Source: CAYJPV01 sp964396055 (GTDB lineage Bacteria > Acidobacteriota > Vicinamibacteria > Vicinamibacterales > JAKQTR01). From it: a DNA stretch of 31,108 bases. Shown piece by piece: positions 17,333-24,737 of the stretch. Made by a program: the position numbers and the translations under genes. How positions within the stretch are numbered: position 1 is the stretch's first letter; each line of letters begins with the position of its first letter. Below the pieces are notes generated by a model, which worked only from the letters and a program-made list of their open reading frames with translations, searched no databases and was not told where the DNA came from. The stretch covers positions 1-31,108 of the forward strand of contig CAYNDV010000044.1 in NCBI GenBank assembly GCA_964396055.1, read 5' to 3'.

Positions 17333-19178
17333 ATTCCACCGTCACGCTCTTCGCCAGGTTGCGCGGCTGGTCCACGTCGCAGCCGCGGCGCACGGCGATG
17401 TGGTACGCCAGCAGCTGCAGCGGGATCACGAAGACGACCGGCGACAGCAGCCGGGGCACCGTGGGCAGCGTGACGAGATAGTCCGTGGCCGGGTTCAACA
17501 GGTCGCGCAGGCCCTCGTCGCCGCCGTTGGTGACAGCAATCACGGACCCGCCGCGCGCCTTCGCCTCCTGGATGTTGCCGAGCATCTTCTCGAATACGTG
17601 GTCGCGCGGGCAGATGGCCACCACGGGCAGGTGCTCGTCGATGAGGGCGATGGGCCCGTGCTTCATCTCGCCCGCCGGATACCCTTCGGCGTGGATGTAC
17701 GAGATCTCCTTCAGCTTCAACGCGCCCTCGAGGGCGATCGGGTAGTTCACGCCGCGCCCGAGGTAGAGAAAATCGCGCTGCTGGCTGAAGCTGCGGGCGA
17801 TGTCCTCGACGCCCGCCGACGCCTTGATGGCCCACTCGAGCGTTTGCGGCAGCTTGAGCAGGCCCTCGATGTGGACGCGGGCCTCGGCGGGCGGCAGGGT
17901 GCCGCGTGTCTGGCCCAGATAGAGCGCCAGCAGGTACAGCGCGACCAGCTGGGACGTGAACGCCTTGGTGGACGCCACGCCAATCTCCGGCCCGGCGTGG
18001 GTGTACACGGTGCCGTCGGCTTCGCGGGTGGCCATGCTGCCCACCACGTTGCAGACGGCCACGGCGCGGGCGCCCTTGCGCCGCGCCTCGCGCAGGGCGG
18101 CCAGCGTATCCGCGGTCTCGCCCGACTGCGTGATCACGACGGCGAGGCAGCGGTCGTCGGCCACCGGGTCCCGGTACCGGTACTCCGAACCGTAGTCCAC
18201 CTCCACGGGCACCTTCGCCAGCTCCTCAACGAAGAACTTGCCCACCTGGGCCGCGTGCCACGACGTGCCGCAGGCGAGCATCACCACCTTGTCGATGCGC
18301 CGCGCCTGCTCGTCGGTGAGGTTCACTTCGTCGAGGAACACCCGTCCCGTTTCGATCGACAGGCGGCCGAGAATCGTGTCGCGCACGGCCGCGGGCTGCT
18401 CGAAGATCTCCTTGAGCATGAAGTGCTTGTAGCCCGCCTTTTCGGCCTGGATCGGATCCCACAGCACGCGCTGCGGCCGGCGGTCCAGGGTCGTGCCGTC
18501 GACGCGGCTGAAGGCCACGCCTGCCCGGGTCACCACGGCCATCTCGCCGTCGGCCAGGAACACCATGTCGCGGGTGTGCGCGAGGATGGCCGGGATGTCC
18601 GACGCCACGAAGTACTCGCCCTCGCCGATGCCGACCACGAGCGGCGGACCGTTGCGGACGGCCACGAGCACGCCGGGGTCGTCGGCCGACAGTAACACCA
18701 GGGCGTAGAGGCCGCGCAGGCGCGCCAGGGCGGCGCGCACGGCATCGGCCAGCGGCACGCCGGCGCGGCTCTCGCGCTCCACGAGGTGGGCCACCACCTC
18801 CGTGTCTGTCTCGGTGACGAAGACGTGGCCCTCGCGCTGCAGGTCCCGCTTCAGCTCGAGGTAGTTCTCGATGATGCCGTTGTGCACGACGACGATCCGG
18901 CCGGTGCAGTCGCGGTGGGGATGGGCGTTCTCCTCGGTGGGGCGGCCGTGCGTGGCCCACCGGGTGTGGCCGAGGCCGTACTCCCCGTCGACGGGATCCG
19001 CCGCGATGGCCTCCTCGAGGCGCGCCAGCTTGCCGGCGCTGCGCCGCAGGGTGACGTCACGCCCGTTGACCAGCGCGACGCCGGCCGAATCGTAGCCGCG
19101 ATACTCCAGGCGGCGCAGGCCGTCGAGCAGGATGGGCAGGACCGGCCGCGGGCCGACGTAGCCGACGATGCCGCACAT
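17331..19178 (-). CDS. glmS: Glucosamine--fructose-6-phosphate aminotransferase (isomerising)
   Basis: GlmS makes glucosamine-6-phosphate from fructose-6-phosphate and glutamine, the first committed step to UDP-GlcNAc. The 615-residue product (E. coli 609) starts MCGIVGYVG, whose Cys becomes the N-terminal glutaminase nucleophile after Met removal. It continues with GYDSAG, HTRWATHG and NGIIENY of the GAT domain. Two SIS domains follow (ACGTSWHAAQVG, SQSGETADT-type ITQSGETADTLAAL, LGRGVNYPIALEGALKLKEISYIHAE), and it ends NLAKSVTVE. AAGGAG stands 6-8 nt before the ATG; an upstream in-frame extension would only encode heptamer repeat. No glmS ribozyme is seen. Repeat tracts flank both ends. The acetyltransferase half of GlmU is encoded nearby on the same strand. 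Confidence 0.98.
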   Translation of the reverse strand: MCGIVGYVGPRPVLPILLDGLRRLEYRGYDSAGVALVNGRDVTLRRSAGKLARLEEAIAADPVDGEYGLGHTRWATHGRPTEENAHPHRDCTGRIVVVHNGIIENYLELKRDLQREGHVFVTETDTEVVAHLVERESRAGVPLADAVRAALARLRGLYALVLLSADDPGVLVAVRNGPPLVVGIGEGEYFVASDIPAILAHTRDMVFLADGEMAVVTRAGVAFSRVDGTTLDRRPQRVLWDPIQAEKAGYKHFMLKEIFEQPAAVRDTILGRLSIETGRVFLDEVNLTDEQARRIDKVVMLACGTSWHAAQVGKFFVEELAKVPVEVDYGSEYRYRDPVADDRCLAVVITQSGETADTLAALREARRKGARAVAVCNVVGSMATREADGTVYTHAGPEIGVASTKAFTSQLVALYLLALYLGQTRGTLPPAEARVHIEGLLKLPQTLEWAIKASAGVEDIARSFSQQRDFLYLGRGVNYPIALEGALKLKEISYIHAEGYPAGEMKHGPIALIDEHLPVVAICPRDHVFEKMLGNIQEAKARGGSVIAVTNGGDEGLRDLLNPATDYLVTLPTVPRLLSPVVFVIPLQLLAYHIAVRRGCDVDQPRNLAKSVTVE

Positions 19179-19197
19179 GGGAGATCTCCTTACGATT

Positions 19198-19245
19198 GTC
19201 AGAAGACAGAAGACAGAAGACAGAAGAAAGAACCAAGAACCAAGA
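19198..19245. repeat. (GACAGAA)n tract in front of glmS
   Basis: GTCAGAA, three GACAGAA, GAAAGAA and two CCAAGAA-type units lie on the plus strand. On the glmS sense strand this reads TTCTGTC repeats ending about 20 bp before the start codon, just upstream of the Shine-Dalgarno. Confidence 0.9.
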
Positions 19246-19270
19246 CAGTGAAGCCTGCCCGTCCGGATGG

Positions 19271-19639
19271 TCACGAACGAGTCATGGACTCCAGGATCCT
19301 CCGGCGATATGAGTCAAGCAGCCTCGCCACCTCGTCGGCGTCTGACGCCAGGCTCGGATCGACAGCAAACCCGAGATCCGCGGTCAGTCTCAGGTAACTG
19401 CGCAACTCCTCGAGCGATCCCTGGGCGATATTGAGCATCCGGGCTTTGTCCGCGCGACTGGACCGCTTGAATCCCTCAGCGATGTTCCCTGGCACGGACA
19501 CCGCTGCGCGCCGCATCTGGGCCGAAAGACCGCGCTCTTCGCGGCGCGGCAACTCAGCCGCCAACGCGAAGACGGCCAGCGCCAGCGCGTGGGCCTTCTG
19601 CCACACCACGAGATCTGTGAACGATGACGCCGGTGCCAT
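19271..19639 (-). CDS. Four-helix-bundle protein (23S rRNA intervening-sequence family)
   Basis: The 122-residue product matches the small four-helix-bundle family first noticed in intervening sequences of 23S rRNA genes. It has SFTDLVVWQKAHALALAVFALAAELP at the start, then LSAQMRRAAVSVPGNIAEGFKR, and a final set of helices with LNIAQGSLEELRSYLRLTADLG. The VPxNIAEG motif is diagnostic. The biochemical role is unknown. The chosen ATG (19637-19639) fits the family; an in-frame upstream start at 19684 adds an Arg-rich piece. It lies alone between glmS and the glmU-like gene, is not in an rRNA gene here, and may be a mobile-like passenger. Composition is like its neighbours. Confidence 0.88.
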   Translation of the reverse strand: MAPASSFTDLVVWQKAHALALAVFALAAELPRREERGLSAQMRRAAVSVPGNIAEGFKRSSRADKARMLNIAQGSLEELRSYLRLTADLGFAVDPSLASDADEVARLLDSYRRRILESMTRS

Positions 19640-19798
19640 GCGGTTGAGCCCCCTCAACGGTCTCAGCGTCCTTCGGCACAGCAAGAACCGGGCCTGTGAG
19701 AGGAATCAACGTAGCCAGGGCCATCTGGCCTTAAGCGATCAGGCGTGGCGACAGGTGCAGCGTGTCCGCCGGAGGGAGGTACGCAGTTTGTGCCATCG

Positions 19799-20515
19799 TC
19801 AGGCGTCCGCCTTCTGACCTCCGCCCTCTGTCTCCTGTCTTCCGTCTTCTGTCTTCTTCTCCTTCCCCTTCTTCCTTTCCCTCCACCCCTCCACGTTCCG
19901 CTGTCTCCCCCTCGCAATCCCCAGCGCCCCGGCCGGCACATCGTTGGTGATCGAGGAGCCCGCCGCGACGTAGGCCCCCGCGCCGACGCGCACCGGGGCG
20001 ATGAGCTGGCTGTCGCTGCCGATGAAGGCCCCGTCCTCGATGATGGTGGGGTTCTTGTGCACCCCGTCGTAGTTGCACGTGATCGTGCCCGCGCCGATGT
20101 TGACGCCCGCGCCAATCGTCGCGTCGCCGAGGTAGGCGAGGTGGCTGGCCTTGGTGCCTTCGCCCATGTCGGTCTTCTTCAACTCGACGAAGTTGCCGAC
20201 GTGGGCCCGGGCGCGCACGCGTGAGCCCGGCCGGATATGGGCGAAGGGCCCCACGCCCGTGTCCGACTCCAGCGTCGAGTCGACGATCACGCAGCAGTCG
20301 TTGATGACGACACGATCGCCGACGGTGACGTCGGTGAGGCGCACCCAGGAGCGGATGCGGCAGTCGGCGCCGACGACGGTCCGTCCCTCGAGCGTGACGC
20401 CGGGATGGAGGATCGTGCCCCGGCCCACCACGACATCCGCGTCGATGTACGTCGTGGCCGGATCCAGGATCGTCACGCCGGCGGCACGCAGGGCGTCGAG
20501 GCGGGCGTCCTCCAT
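19799..20515 (-). CDS. glmU: Stand-alone glucosamine-1-phosphate N-acetyltransferase (C-terminal half of GlmU)
   Basis: The 238-residue product matches only the left-handed beta-helix acetyltransferase domain of bifunctional GlmU. It has hexapeptide repeats from about 25, then GPFAHIRPGS, GNFVELKK, SHLAYLGDATIGAGVNIGAG (catalytic His at 125) and TITCNYDG. The protein starts MEDARLDALRAAGVTILDPATTYI, the linker that normally follows the uridylyltransferase domain. That first domain is missing, and the TPR gene ends 5 bp upstream, so there is no room for it. The UDP-GlcNAc pyrophosphorylase step must be encoded elsewhere or by another enzyme. Residues about 221-238 (KTEDGRQETE...) are translated GACAGAA repeat beyond the normal GWR-Lys-rich C-terminus. 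Acetyl-CoA-dependent activity on GlcN-1-P is inferred from conserved residues. Confidence 0.9.
   Translation of the reverse strand: MEDARLDALRAAGVTILDPATTYIDADVVVGRGTILHPGVTLEGRTVVGADCRIRSWVRLTDVTVGDRVVINDCCVIVDSTLESDTGVGPFAHIRPGSRVRARAHVGNFVELKKTDMGEGTKASHLAYLGDATIGAGVNIGAGTITCNYDGVHKNPTIIEDGAFIGSDSQLIAPVRVGAGAYVAAGSSITNDVPAGALGIARGRQRNVEGWRERKKGKEKKTEDGRQETEGGGQKADA
19802..19862. repeat. (GACAGAA)n tract read as the C-terminus of the GlmU-like protein
   Basis: CTTCTGA, CCTCCGC, CCTCTGT, CTCCTGT, CTTCCGT, CTTCTGT and CTTCTTC units lie on the plus strand. They are in frame with the upstream glmU-like gene and supply its last 18 or so codons before a TGA at 19799. A normal stop codon appears to have been lost or displaced. 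Confidence 0.82.
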
Positions 20516-20520
20516 GGCGC

Positions 20521-21363
20521 CTACCGCCGCGGGCGCGCGACGCGCGGCGTCCTGCGCGGGATCGGCGCCGGCGGAGAGGCGAGCAACTGGCGCATGTCGT
20601 CGGTGTGGCGGAGGGCCTCCAGATCGGGTTCCTTGCGCGCCAGGTCACGGTTCTCGGGGTTGAGCGCCATCGCGCGCGACAGGTGCCGCACGGCGCCCGC
20701 GTAATCGCCCTTCAAGGCGTGCGCGACCCCCAGCATGTACATCGCGTGATCGTGCTCGGGGTCCGACGAGGCCACCGCCGTCAGCTGGTCGATTGCCTGG
20801 TCGAGCTGGGCGTTGTTGATGGCCACCGTCGCCGCGTACACCCGGTCGTCGAGCGTCTCGACCGGCTTCGGGGCCGCTGCCATCTGGCGTTCGCAGACGC
20901 GCAGGTAGAGCACCGCGCGTTCGTGGAGCTCCTTCTCCTCGGGGAACTGGGCGATGACGGCGCGCAGGGTGTCGGCGGCCTCGCGGTACTTCCGCGCCTG
21001 CAGGGCCTGGACGCCGCGCTCGTACATGGCGACGGCGTCGATGTAGGTGCTGCGCCGCGGCGGCGGCGGCGGGGGAGCGGCGGCTGCCGGCTTTCTGGCC
21101 GCTGCCTTGAGGGCCGCCGCCTTGGCCGGGCCGCTGGCGACCGGCGGGCGTTTCGTTCCTGCCGGGAGCTTGCCCTTGGGCGACGCCGACTTCCCGGCCG
21201 GTTTCGCGGCCGGTTTGGCGACCGGTCTTGCGGGTGGTTTTGCGGCCGGTTTCGCCGCCGGCTGGGCCGGTCTGGCGAGGGGCTTCGACTTGGCGGCCAC
21301 CGGCTTCGCCTTTGTTTTGGCTGACTTCGCCGGGGGCGTTGGCTTGCGCCGTAGCTTCGCCAT
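20521..21363 (-). CDS. TPR-repeat protein with a histone-H1-like Lys/Ala/Pro-rich N-terminal tail
   Basis: No specific family name can be assigned. The 280-residue product begins with about 100 residues made almost only of Lys, Ala, Pro and some Arg (AAKPAAKPPARPVAKPAAK style), resembling histone H1 or bacterial HU/AlgP-like tails. Next is a Pro-rich PPPPPPRR stretch. Residues about 105-245 contain tetratricopeptide-like helices (AVAMYERGVQALQARKYREAADTLRAVI; AMYMLGVAHALKGDYAGAVRHLSRAMALNPEN). The C-terminus is again Pro/Arg-rich. No signal peptide is seen. The tail could bind nucleic acid or acidic polymers; this is inference. AGGAG lies about 7 nt before the ATG. The glmU-like gene follows after 5 bp, suggesting co-transcription. 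Confidence 0.85.
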   Translation of the reverse strand: MAKLRRKPTPPAKSAKTKAKPVAAKSKPLARPAQPAAKPAAKPPARPVAKPAAKPAGKSASPKGKLPAGTKRPPVASGPAKAAALKAAARKPAAAAPPPPPPRRSTYIDAVAMYERGVQALQARKYREAADTLRAVIAQFPEEKELHERAVLYLRVCERQMAAAPKPVETLDDRVYAATVAINNAQLDQAIDQLTAVASSDPEHDHAMYMLGVAHALKGDYAGAVRHLSRAMALNPENRDLARKEPDLEALRHTDDMRQLLASPPAPIPRRTPRVARPRR

Positions 21364-21451
21364 GACTGCTCCTGAACGGGGGACGCCCGGGATCTAAATG
21401 TGCAGAAACGCCAATTGGCGGGCTAACGTTAACAGAAGCGCCGAAGTGGGG

Positions 21452-22372
21452 TCAAGATTTGCTGGACCTGGCGCGCTCGACCGCGGCGTAGGCTGCGCGG
21501 GGCCGCAGCTTGAAGCGGGCAGCGACGGCGGCGATCGCCTCGCGGCGTCCCAGGCCAGACTCAGACGCCGACTCGAAGGCCGCAAGTATATCCAAGTCAG
21601 ACACTTGCACGGCTGTATCAATATCGCCACTCCGTCCTGACCCCGCCAGGACGATGGTGAATTCGCCTCGCGTGTCGCCGAGTCTGGCGAGGATGCCCGA
21701 GAGCGAACCCCTGATGAATTCTTCGTGCAACTTGGTCAGTTCGCGGCCCACGGCCGCCTCACGGTCGCCGAGTACGTCGAGGGCGGCGGCCAGACTCTCC
21801 CGGATCCGGTGTGGCGCCTCGAACATCACGATCGTTCGGGTTTCAGCGGCCAGGCTGGCGAACCACGCCGTTCGGGCTGCGGCCTTCGGGGGGGGGAAAC
21901 CGACGAACACGAACGAGTCGGTCGGCAGCCCCGATGCGGTCAACGCCGTCAGGACCGCGCTGGCGCCGGGTACCACTTCGACGCGGATGCCGGCGTCGAG
22001 TGCGACGCGGACCAGGTTGAATCCGGGGTCGGACACCGCGGGCGTCCCGGCGTCGGAAACCAGGGCCAAGGTGGCGCCTGCCGCCACGCGCGCCACCAGA
22101 TCCGGTGCCCGGGAGCGTTCGTTGTGGTCGTGCAGGCTGGTGGTCCTGGTCGTGATCCCGAAGTGGTGCAACAGTTTAGCGGTGTGCCTGGTATCCTCGG
22201 CGGCGATGAGGTCCACGGATTTCAGGATGCGCAGGGCGCGCAGGGTGATGTCTTCGAGATTGCCGATAGGGGTCGCGACCAGATAAACAATCCCGGATTG
22301 ATTTCCCGTGGTGGTACCCTCCGGGAAATCAATCCGGGATTGTTGGACAGGTTTTCGCGCCTTCGTGGTCAT
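21452..22372 (-). CDS. rsmI: 16S rRNA (cytidine(1402)-2'-O)-methyltransferase RsmI
   Basis: RsmI methylates the ribose of C1402 in 16S rRNA using S-adenosylmethionine. It carries the family motifs GIVYLVATPIGNLEDITLRAL, AAEDTRHTAKLLHHFGI, LVSDAGTPAVSDPGF, VVPGASAVLTALTASGLP, FEAPHRIRESL and GRELTKLHEEF. The conserved domain normally begins at the start codon, but no start lies near GIVYLVATP. The closest ATG (22370-22372) adds about 27 residues, much of them encoded by the inverted repeat at 22286-22344. A promoter candidate just upstream would give a leaderless or nearly leaderless mRNA. A 9-G homopolymer lies within the gene at 21888-21896. The length (306 aa) is slightly above the usual 275-290. 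Confidence 0.93.
   Translation of the reverse strand: MTTKARKPVQQSRIDFPEGTTTGNQSGIVYLVATPIGNLEDITLRALRILKSVDLIAAEDTRHTAKLLHHFGITTRTTSLHDHNERSRAPDLVARVAAGATLALVSDAGTPAVSDPGFNLVRVALDAGIRVEVVPGASAVLTALTASGLPTDSFVFVGFPPPKAAARTAWFASLAAETRTIVMFEAPHRIRESLAAALDVLGDREAAVGRELTKLHEEFIRGSLSGILARLGDTRGEFTIVLAGSGRSGDIDTAVQVSDLDILAAFESASESGLGRREAIAAVAARFKLRPRAAYAAVERARSSKS
22286..22344. repeat. REPIN-like perfect inverted repeat, copy 2 (rsmI 5' end)
   Basis: Two perfectly complementary 23-nt arms (22286-22308 and 22322-22344) surround a 13-nt loop. Each arm holds the near-palindromic AATCCCGGATTGATTT word. The element lies wholly within the rsmI reading frame, just before the conserved protein start. Confidence 0.95.
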
Positions 22373-22382
22373 TGCCGGCGTA

Positions 22383-22411
22383 ATTATTGTACCATTGTCA
22401 TTTGTTGTCAG
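22383..22411 (-). promoter_or_regulatory. Candidate rsmI promoter
   Basis: On the minus strand there is CTGACA (complement of 22406-22411), a 17-bp spacer, and AATAAT (complement of 22383-22388), each a 5/6 match to sigma-70 hexamers in a locally A/T-rich stretch. Transcription would begin within a few bases of the ATG at 22372, so the mRNA may be leaderless. Confidence 0.5.
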
Positions 22412-22475
22412 CCTGGCAGTTACGCGTCCCGCCGTAGGACGCAGCGACGCTCCTTCGCCTCCGTTGAGCGTGTTC

Positions 22476-24134
22476 ATGATTGCTTCGGAACCTCTGCACC
22501 ATTTCATCGACGACTACCTGGCCTACCTGCACGAGACGTACCCCACCGGCGCGACCGTCGACGGGGTGCACACGTATGACGACCTGCTCGAAGACCTGAG
22601 CCGGTCCGCCATCGACTCGCAGGTGCAGCACCTGGCCTCGTTCGCCCGGCGCCTGACGTCGATGGCCGACGAGTCGCTCACGCCCGTGGAACGGATCGAG
22701 CGGCCCTGGATGGTGTCGCACATCCAGGGGCGGCTCCACGAACTCGAGCAGATCCGCACGTGGGAGCGCAATCCGCAGCACTACGCGGAGCTGCTCTCGG
22801 CGAGCCTGGCGCTGCAGGCGCTGTTCAACTACGCGCCCGCGGAGGAACGGGCGCGGCGGGTGCTGTCGAAGCTGCGGCAGGCGCCCCGGCTGATGCAGTC
22901 TGCGCGCGACAACATCAAGGAACCCCCGGGCATCTTCATCAAGAGCAGCCTGGATGGCCTGCGCGGCGCGCTGACGTTCATCGAGTCGGATCTCCCGAAG
23001 GCGTTCATCGACGTCGACGATCTCGGCCTGCTCGGCGACCTGGCCGACGCCCAGACGGAAGCCATCGACGCCATCAAGGCGTACATCCAGTACCTGGAGG
23101 CCGACCTCGCGCCGAAGACGCGCGCCTCCTTCCGGATTGGCGCCGGCAAGTTCGCGCTGAAGCTGAAGCACGACGAGGGCATCGACGTGCCCGTGGAGCG
23201 CCTGCTCGACATCGGCCTGCGCGAGCTGAACCGGTTGCAGGAGGAGTTCCGGCGCGCCGCCGCGAAGATCGAGAAGGGCGACCCGGTGGAGGTCTGGCGC
23301 CGGGCCAAGGAGCGCCTGATCGCCGCCGACGGCGTCGTGCCGGCGGCGCGGCGGCAGCTCGAAACGCTGTCCGACTTCATCCGCCGCCGGGACCTCGTCA
23401 CCGTGCCCAAGGCCGAACCCGTCGTCGTGGAGGCCACGCCCGAGTTCTGCCGCTGGACCTTTGCCAGCATGTGGACGCCCGGGCCGTTCGAGACCCGGCC
23501 GGCGCGCGCCCTCTACTACCTGACCGAGCCCGATCCGTCGTGGCCGCCCGAACGGCGCCAGGATCACCTGCGCGACATGAACGAGCCCACACTCTGGTCC
23601 GTGTCGATTCACGAGGTGTTTCCCGGCCACTTCCTGCAGTTCCAGCACCTCCGGCAGGTGGAGTCGAAGGCCCGGCGGTCGCTGATGCTGGCGTCGGTGG
23701 CCACGGTGGAGGGCTGGGCGCACTACTGCGAGCAGATGATGGCGGAGGCCGGGTTCGGCAAGAACGACCCCGCCATCCGCATGGGCCAGCTGGCCGAGGC
23801 GCTCATCCGCACCGCGCGTCTGATCGTGTCGATCCGGCTCCACGCCGAGGACATGTCGGTGGAGCAGGGCGTCCGGTTCTTCCGCGACGAGGCGTTTCTC
23901 GAAGAGGGGAGTGCCCGGCGCGAGGCCGAGCGCGGCACCTTCGATCCGGGTTATGGGTCCTATGCCGCCGGCAAGCTGATGCTGCTCAAGCTGCGCGAGG
24001 ACTACAAGACCGAGAAGGGCGCCGACTTCTCACTGAAGACGTTCCACGACACGTTCCTGCGCAACGGCATCGCCACCATCCCCGTGCACCGGCGGCTGAT
24101 GCTCGCCGACGCGCGGGGGGGGGCGATCGAGTAG
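22476..24134 (+). CDS. DUF885 family protein, putative metallopeptidase
   Basis: The roughly 552-residue product shows DUF885 landmarks. HEVFPGH lies at 379-385 (HExxPGH, a zinc-site-like motif) and EGWAHYCEQMM from 412, where the Glu could be a third ligand. The downstream RLIVSIRLHAEDMSVEQGVRFF and GSYAAGKLMLLKLR segments fit the family C-terminus. A peptidase role is inferred from the motifs; substrates are unknown. The ATG at 22476 (MIASEPLHHFIDDYLAYL) suits the domain. A longer frame from about 22308 would add a hydrophobic segment resembling a signal peptide, but it overlaps the inverted repeat and the rsmI promoter, so export is undecided. A 9-G run (24115-24123) near the 3' end could shift the last residues. 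A (GACAGAA)n tract begins right after the TAG. Confidence 0.88.
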   Translation: MIASEPLHHFIDDYLAYLHETYPTGATVDGVHTYDDLLEDLSRSAIDSQVQHLASFARRLTSMADESLTPVERIERPWMVSHIQGRLHELEQIRTWERNPQHYAELLSASLALQALFNYAPAEERARRVLSKLRQAPRLMQSARDNIKEPPGIFIKSSLDGLRGALTFIESDLPKAFIDVDDLGLLGDLADAQTEAIDAIKAYIQYLEADLAPKTRASFRIGAGKFALKLKHDEGIDVPVERLLDIGLRELNRLQEEFRRAAAKIEKGDPVEVWRRAKERLIAADGVVPAARRQLETLSDFIRRRDLVTVPKAEPVVVEATPEFCRWTFASMWTPGPFETRPARALYYLTEPDPSWPPERRQDHLRDMNEPTLWSVSIHEVFPGHFLQFQHLRQVESKARRSLMLASVATVEGWAHYCEQMMAEAGFGKNDPAIRMGQLAEALIRTARLIVSIRLHAEDMSVEQGVRFFRDEAFLEEGSARREAERGTFDPGYGSYAAGKLMLLKLREDYKTEKGADFSLKTFHDTFLRNGIATIPVHRRLMLADARGGAIE

Positions 24135-24136
24135 AA

Positions 24137-24178
24137 GACAGAAGACAGAAGACAGAAGACAGAAGGTAGAAGCAAGAA
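24137..24178. repeat. (GACAGAA)n tract after the DUF885 gene
   Basis: Four perfect GACAGAA units, GGTAGAA and GCAAGAA follow the TAG stop with a 2-bp gap, in sense orientation for the preceding gene. Confidence 0.92.
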
Positions 24179-24202
24179 GCGAAGGAACACGAAGCACGGT
24201 GT

Positions 24203-24262
24203 AAATCAATCCCGGATTGATTTATACAACCCGGGACGCATAAATCAATCCGGGATTGATTT
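24203..24262. repeat. REPIN-like perfect inverted repeat, copy 3 (upstream of fmdB-like gene)
   Basis: The 23-nt arms at 24203-24225 and 24240-24262 are perfect reverse complements around a 14-nt loop. Each contains AAATCAATCCCGGATTGATT. The element ends about 31 bp before the ATG of the zinc-ribbon gene and sits downstream of the DUF885 repeat tract. Confidence 0.95.
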
Positions 24263-24293
24263 GCGGGTCCCGAGTCACGACGACCGAGTCACT

Positions 24294-24608
24294 ATGCCGC
24301 TGTACGAATATCAATGCGCCGCGTGCGGGCACCGGTTCGAGAAGATCCAGCGCTTCTCCGACCCGCCCGTCGACACGTGCCCCGCCTGCGCTGCCGGAGA
24401 GGTGCACAAACTGCTGTCGGCGCCCGCCATCCAGTTCAAGGGCACCGGCTGGTACATCACCGACTACGCCGGCAAGAAGCCCGGCGCCACCGGGTCTTCC
24501 CCCGACAATGCCGGGTCTGCCGACAAGACGGGCGCGACCTCGTCATCGGAGACCGCCACCGAATCGAAGCCGGCCGCCAAGAGCGACACGAAGGGCGAGG
24601 GGAAGTAG
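24294..24608 (+). CDS. FmdB family zinc-ribbon protein
   Basis: The 104-residue product begins MPLYEYQCAACGHRFE, the hallmark of the FmdB/CxxC zinc-ribbon family. Cys pairs at 8/11 and 29/32 are suited to one zinc ion. FmdB was named as a putative regulator of formamidase operons, but most members have no proven function. After the conserved FKGTGWYITDYA at about 55-66, the C-terminal third is a Ser/Thr/Lys/Ala-rich disordered tail. The ATG at 24294 gives the canonical start; no good Shine-Dalgarno is present. A REPIN-like element precedes it and a (GACAGAA)n tract follows. It is convergent with galU. Confidence 0.93.
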   Translation: MPLYEYQCAACGHRFEKIQRFSDPPVDTCPACAAGEVHKLLSAPAIQFKGTGWYITDYAGKKPGATGSSPDNAGSADKTGATSSSETATESKPAAKSDTKGEGK

Positions 24609-24614
24609 GGACGA

Positions 24615-24670
<56 letters not shown>

Positions 24671-24678
24671 GAGATCAC

Positions 24679-24726
24679 GCTGTCCCGCTGTTCCGCTGTC
24701 GAACTGTCGAGCTGTCCCGCTGTCGA
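24679..24726. repeat. Octamer (GCTGTCNN)n tract between convergent fmdB-like gene and galU
   Basis: Six 8-bp units: GCTGTCCC, GCTGTTCC, GCTGTCGA, ACTGTCGA, GCTGTCCC and GCTGTCGA. Its sequence is unrelated to the GGCCGTTS octamers. It ends about 11 bp from the galU stop codon. Confidence 0.9.
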
Positions 24727-24737
24727 GCTGGGGGCGA

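Noticed and set aside
19179..19270. glmS ribozyme or riboswitch
   Set aside because: The region is repeat tract and a short spacer with no sign of the conserved ribozyme core, which is in any case mostly confined to Firmicutes.
19179..19274. Extended N-terminus for glmS
   Set aside because: GlmS needs Cys immediately after the initiator Met for its glutaminase, and a good Shine-Dalgarno precedes that Met. The upstream codons are heptamer repeat.
22308..22475. Signal peptide extension of the DUF885 protein
   Set aside because: The hydrophobic stretch arises from the inverted repeat and the A/T-rich rsmI promoter region. It cannot be excluded, but the domain start at 22476 is simpler.
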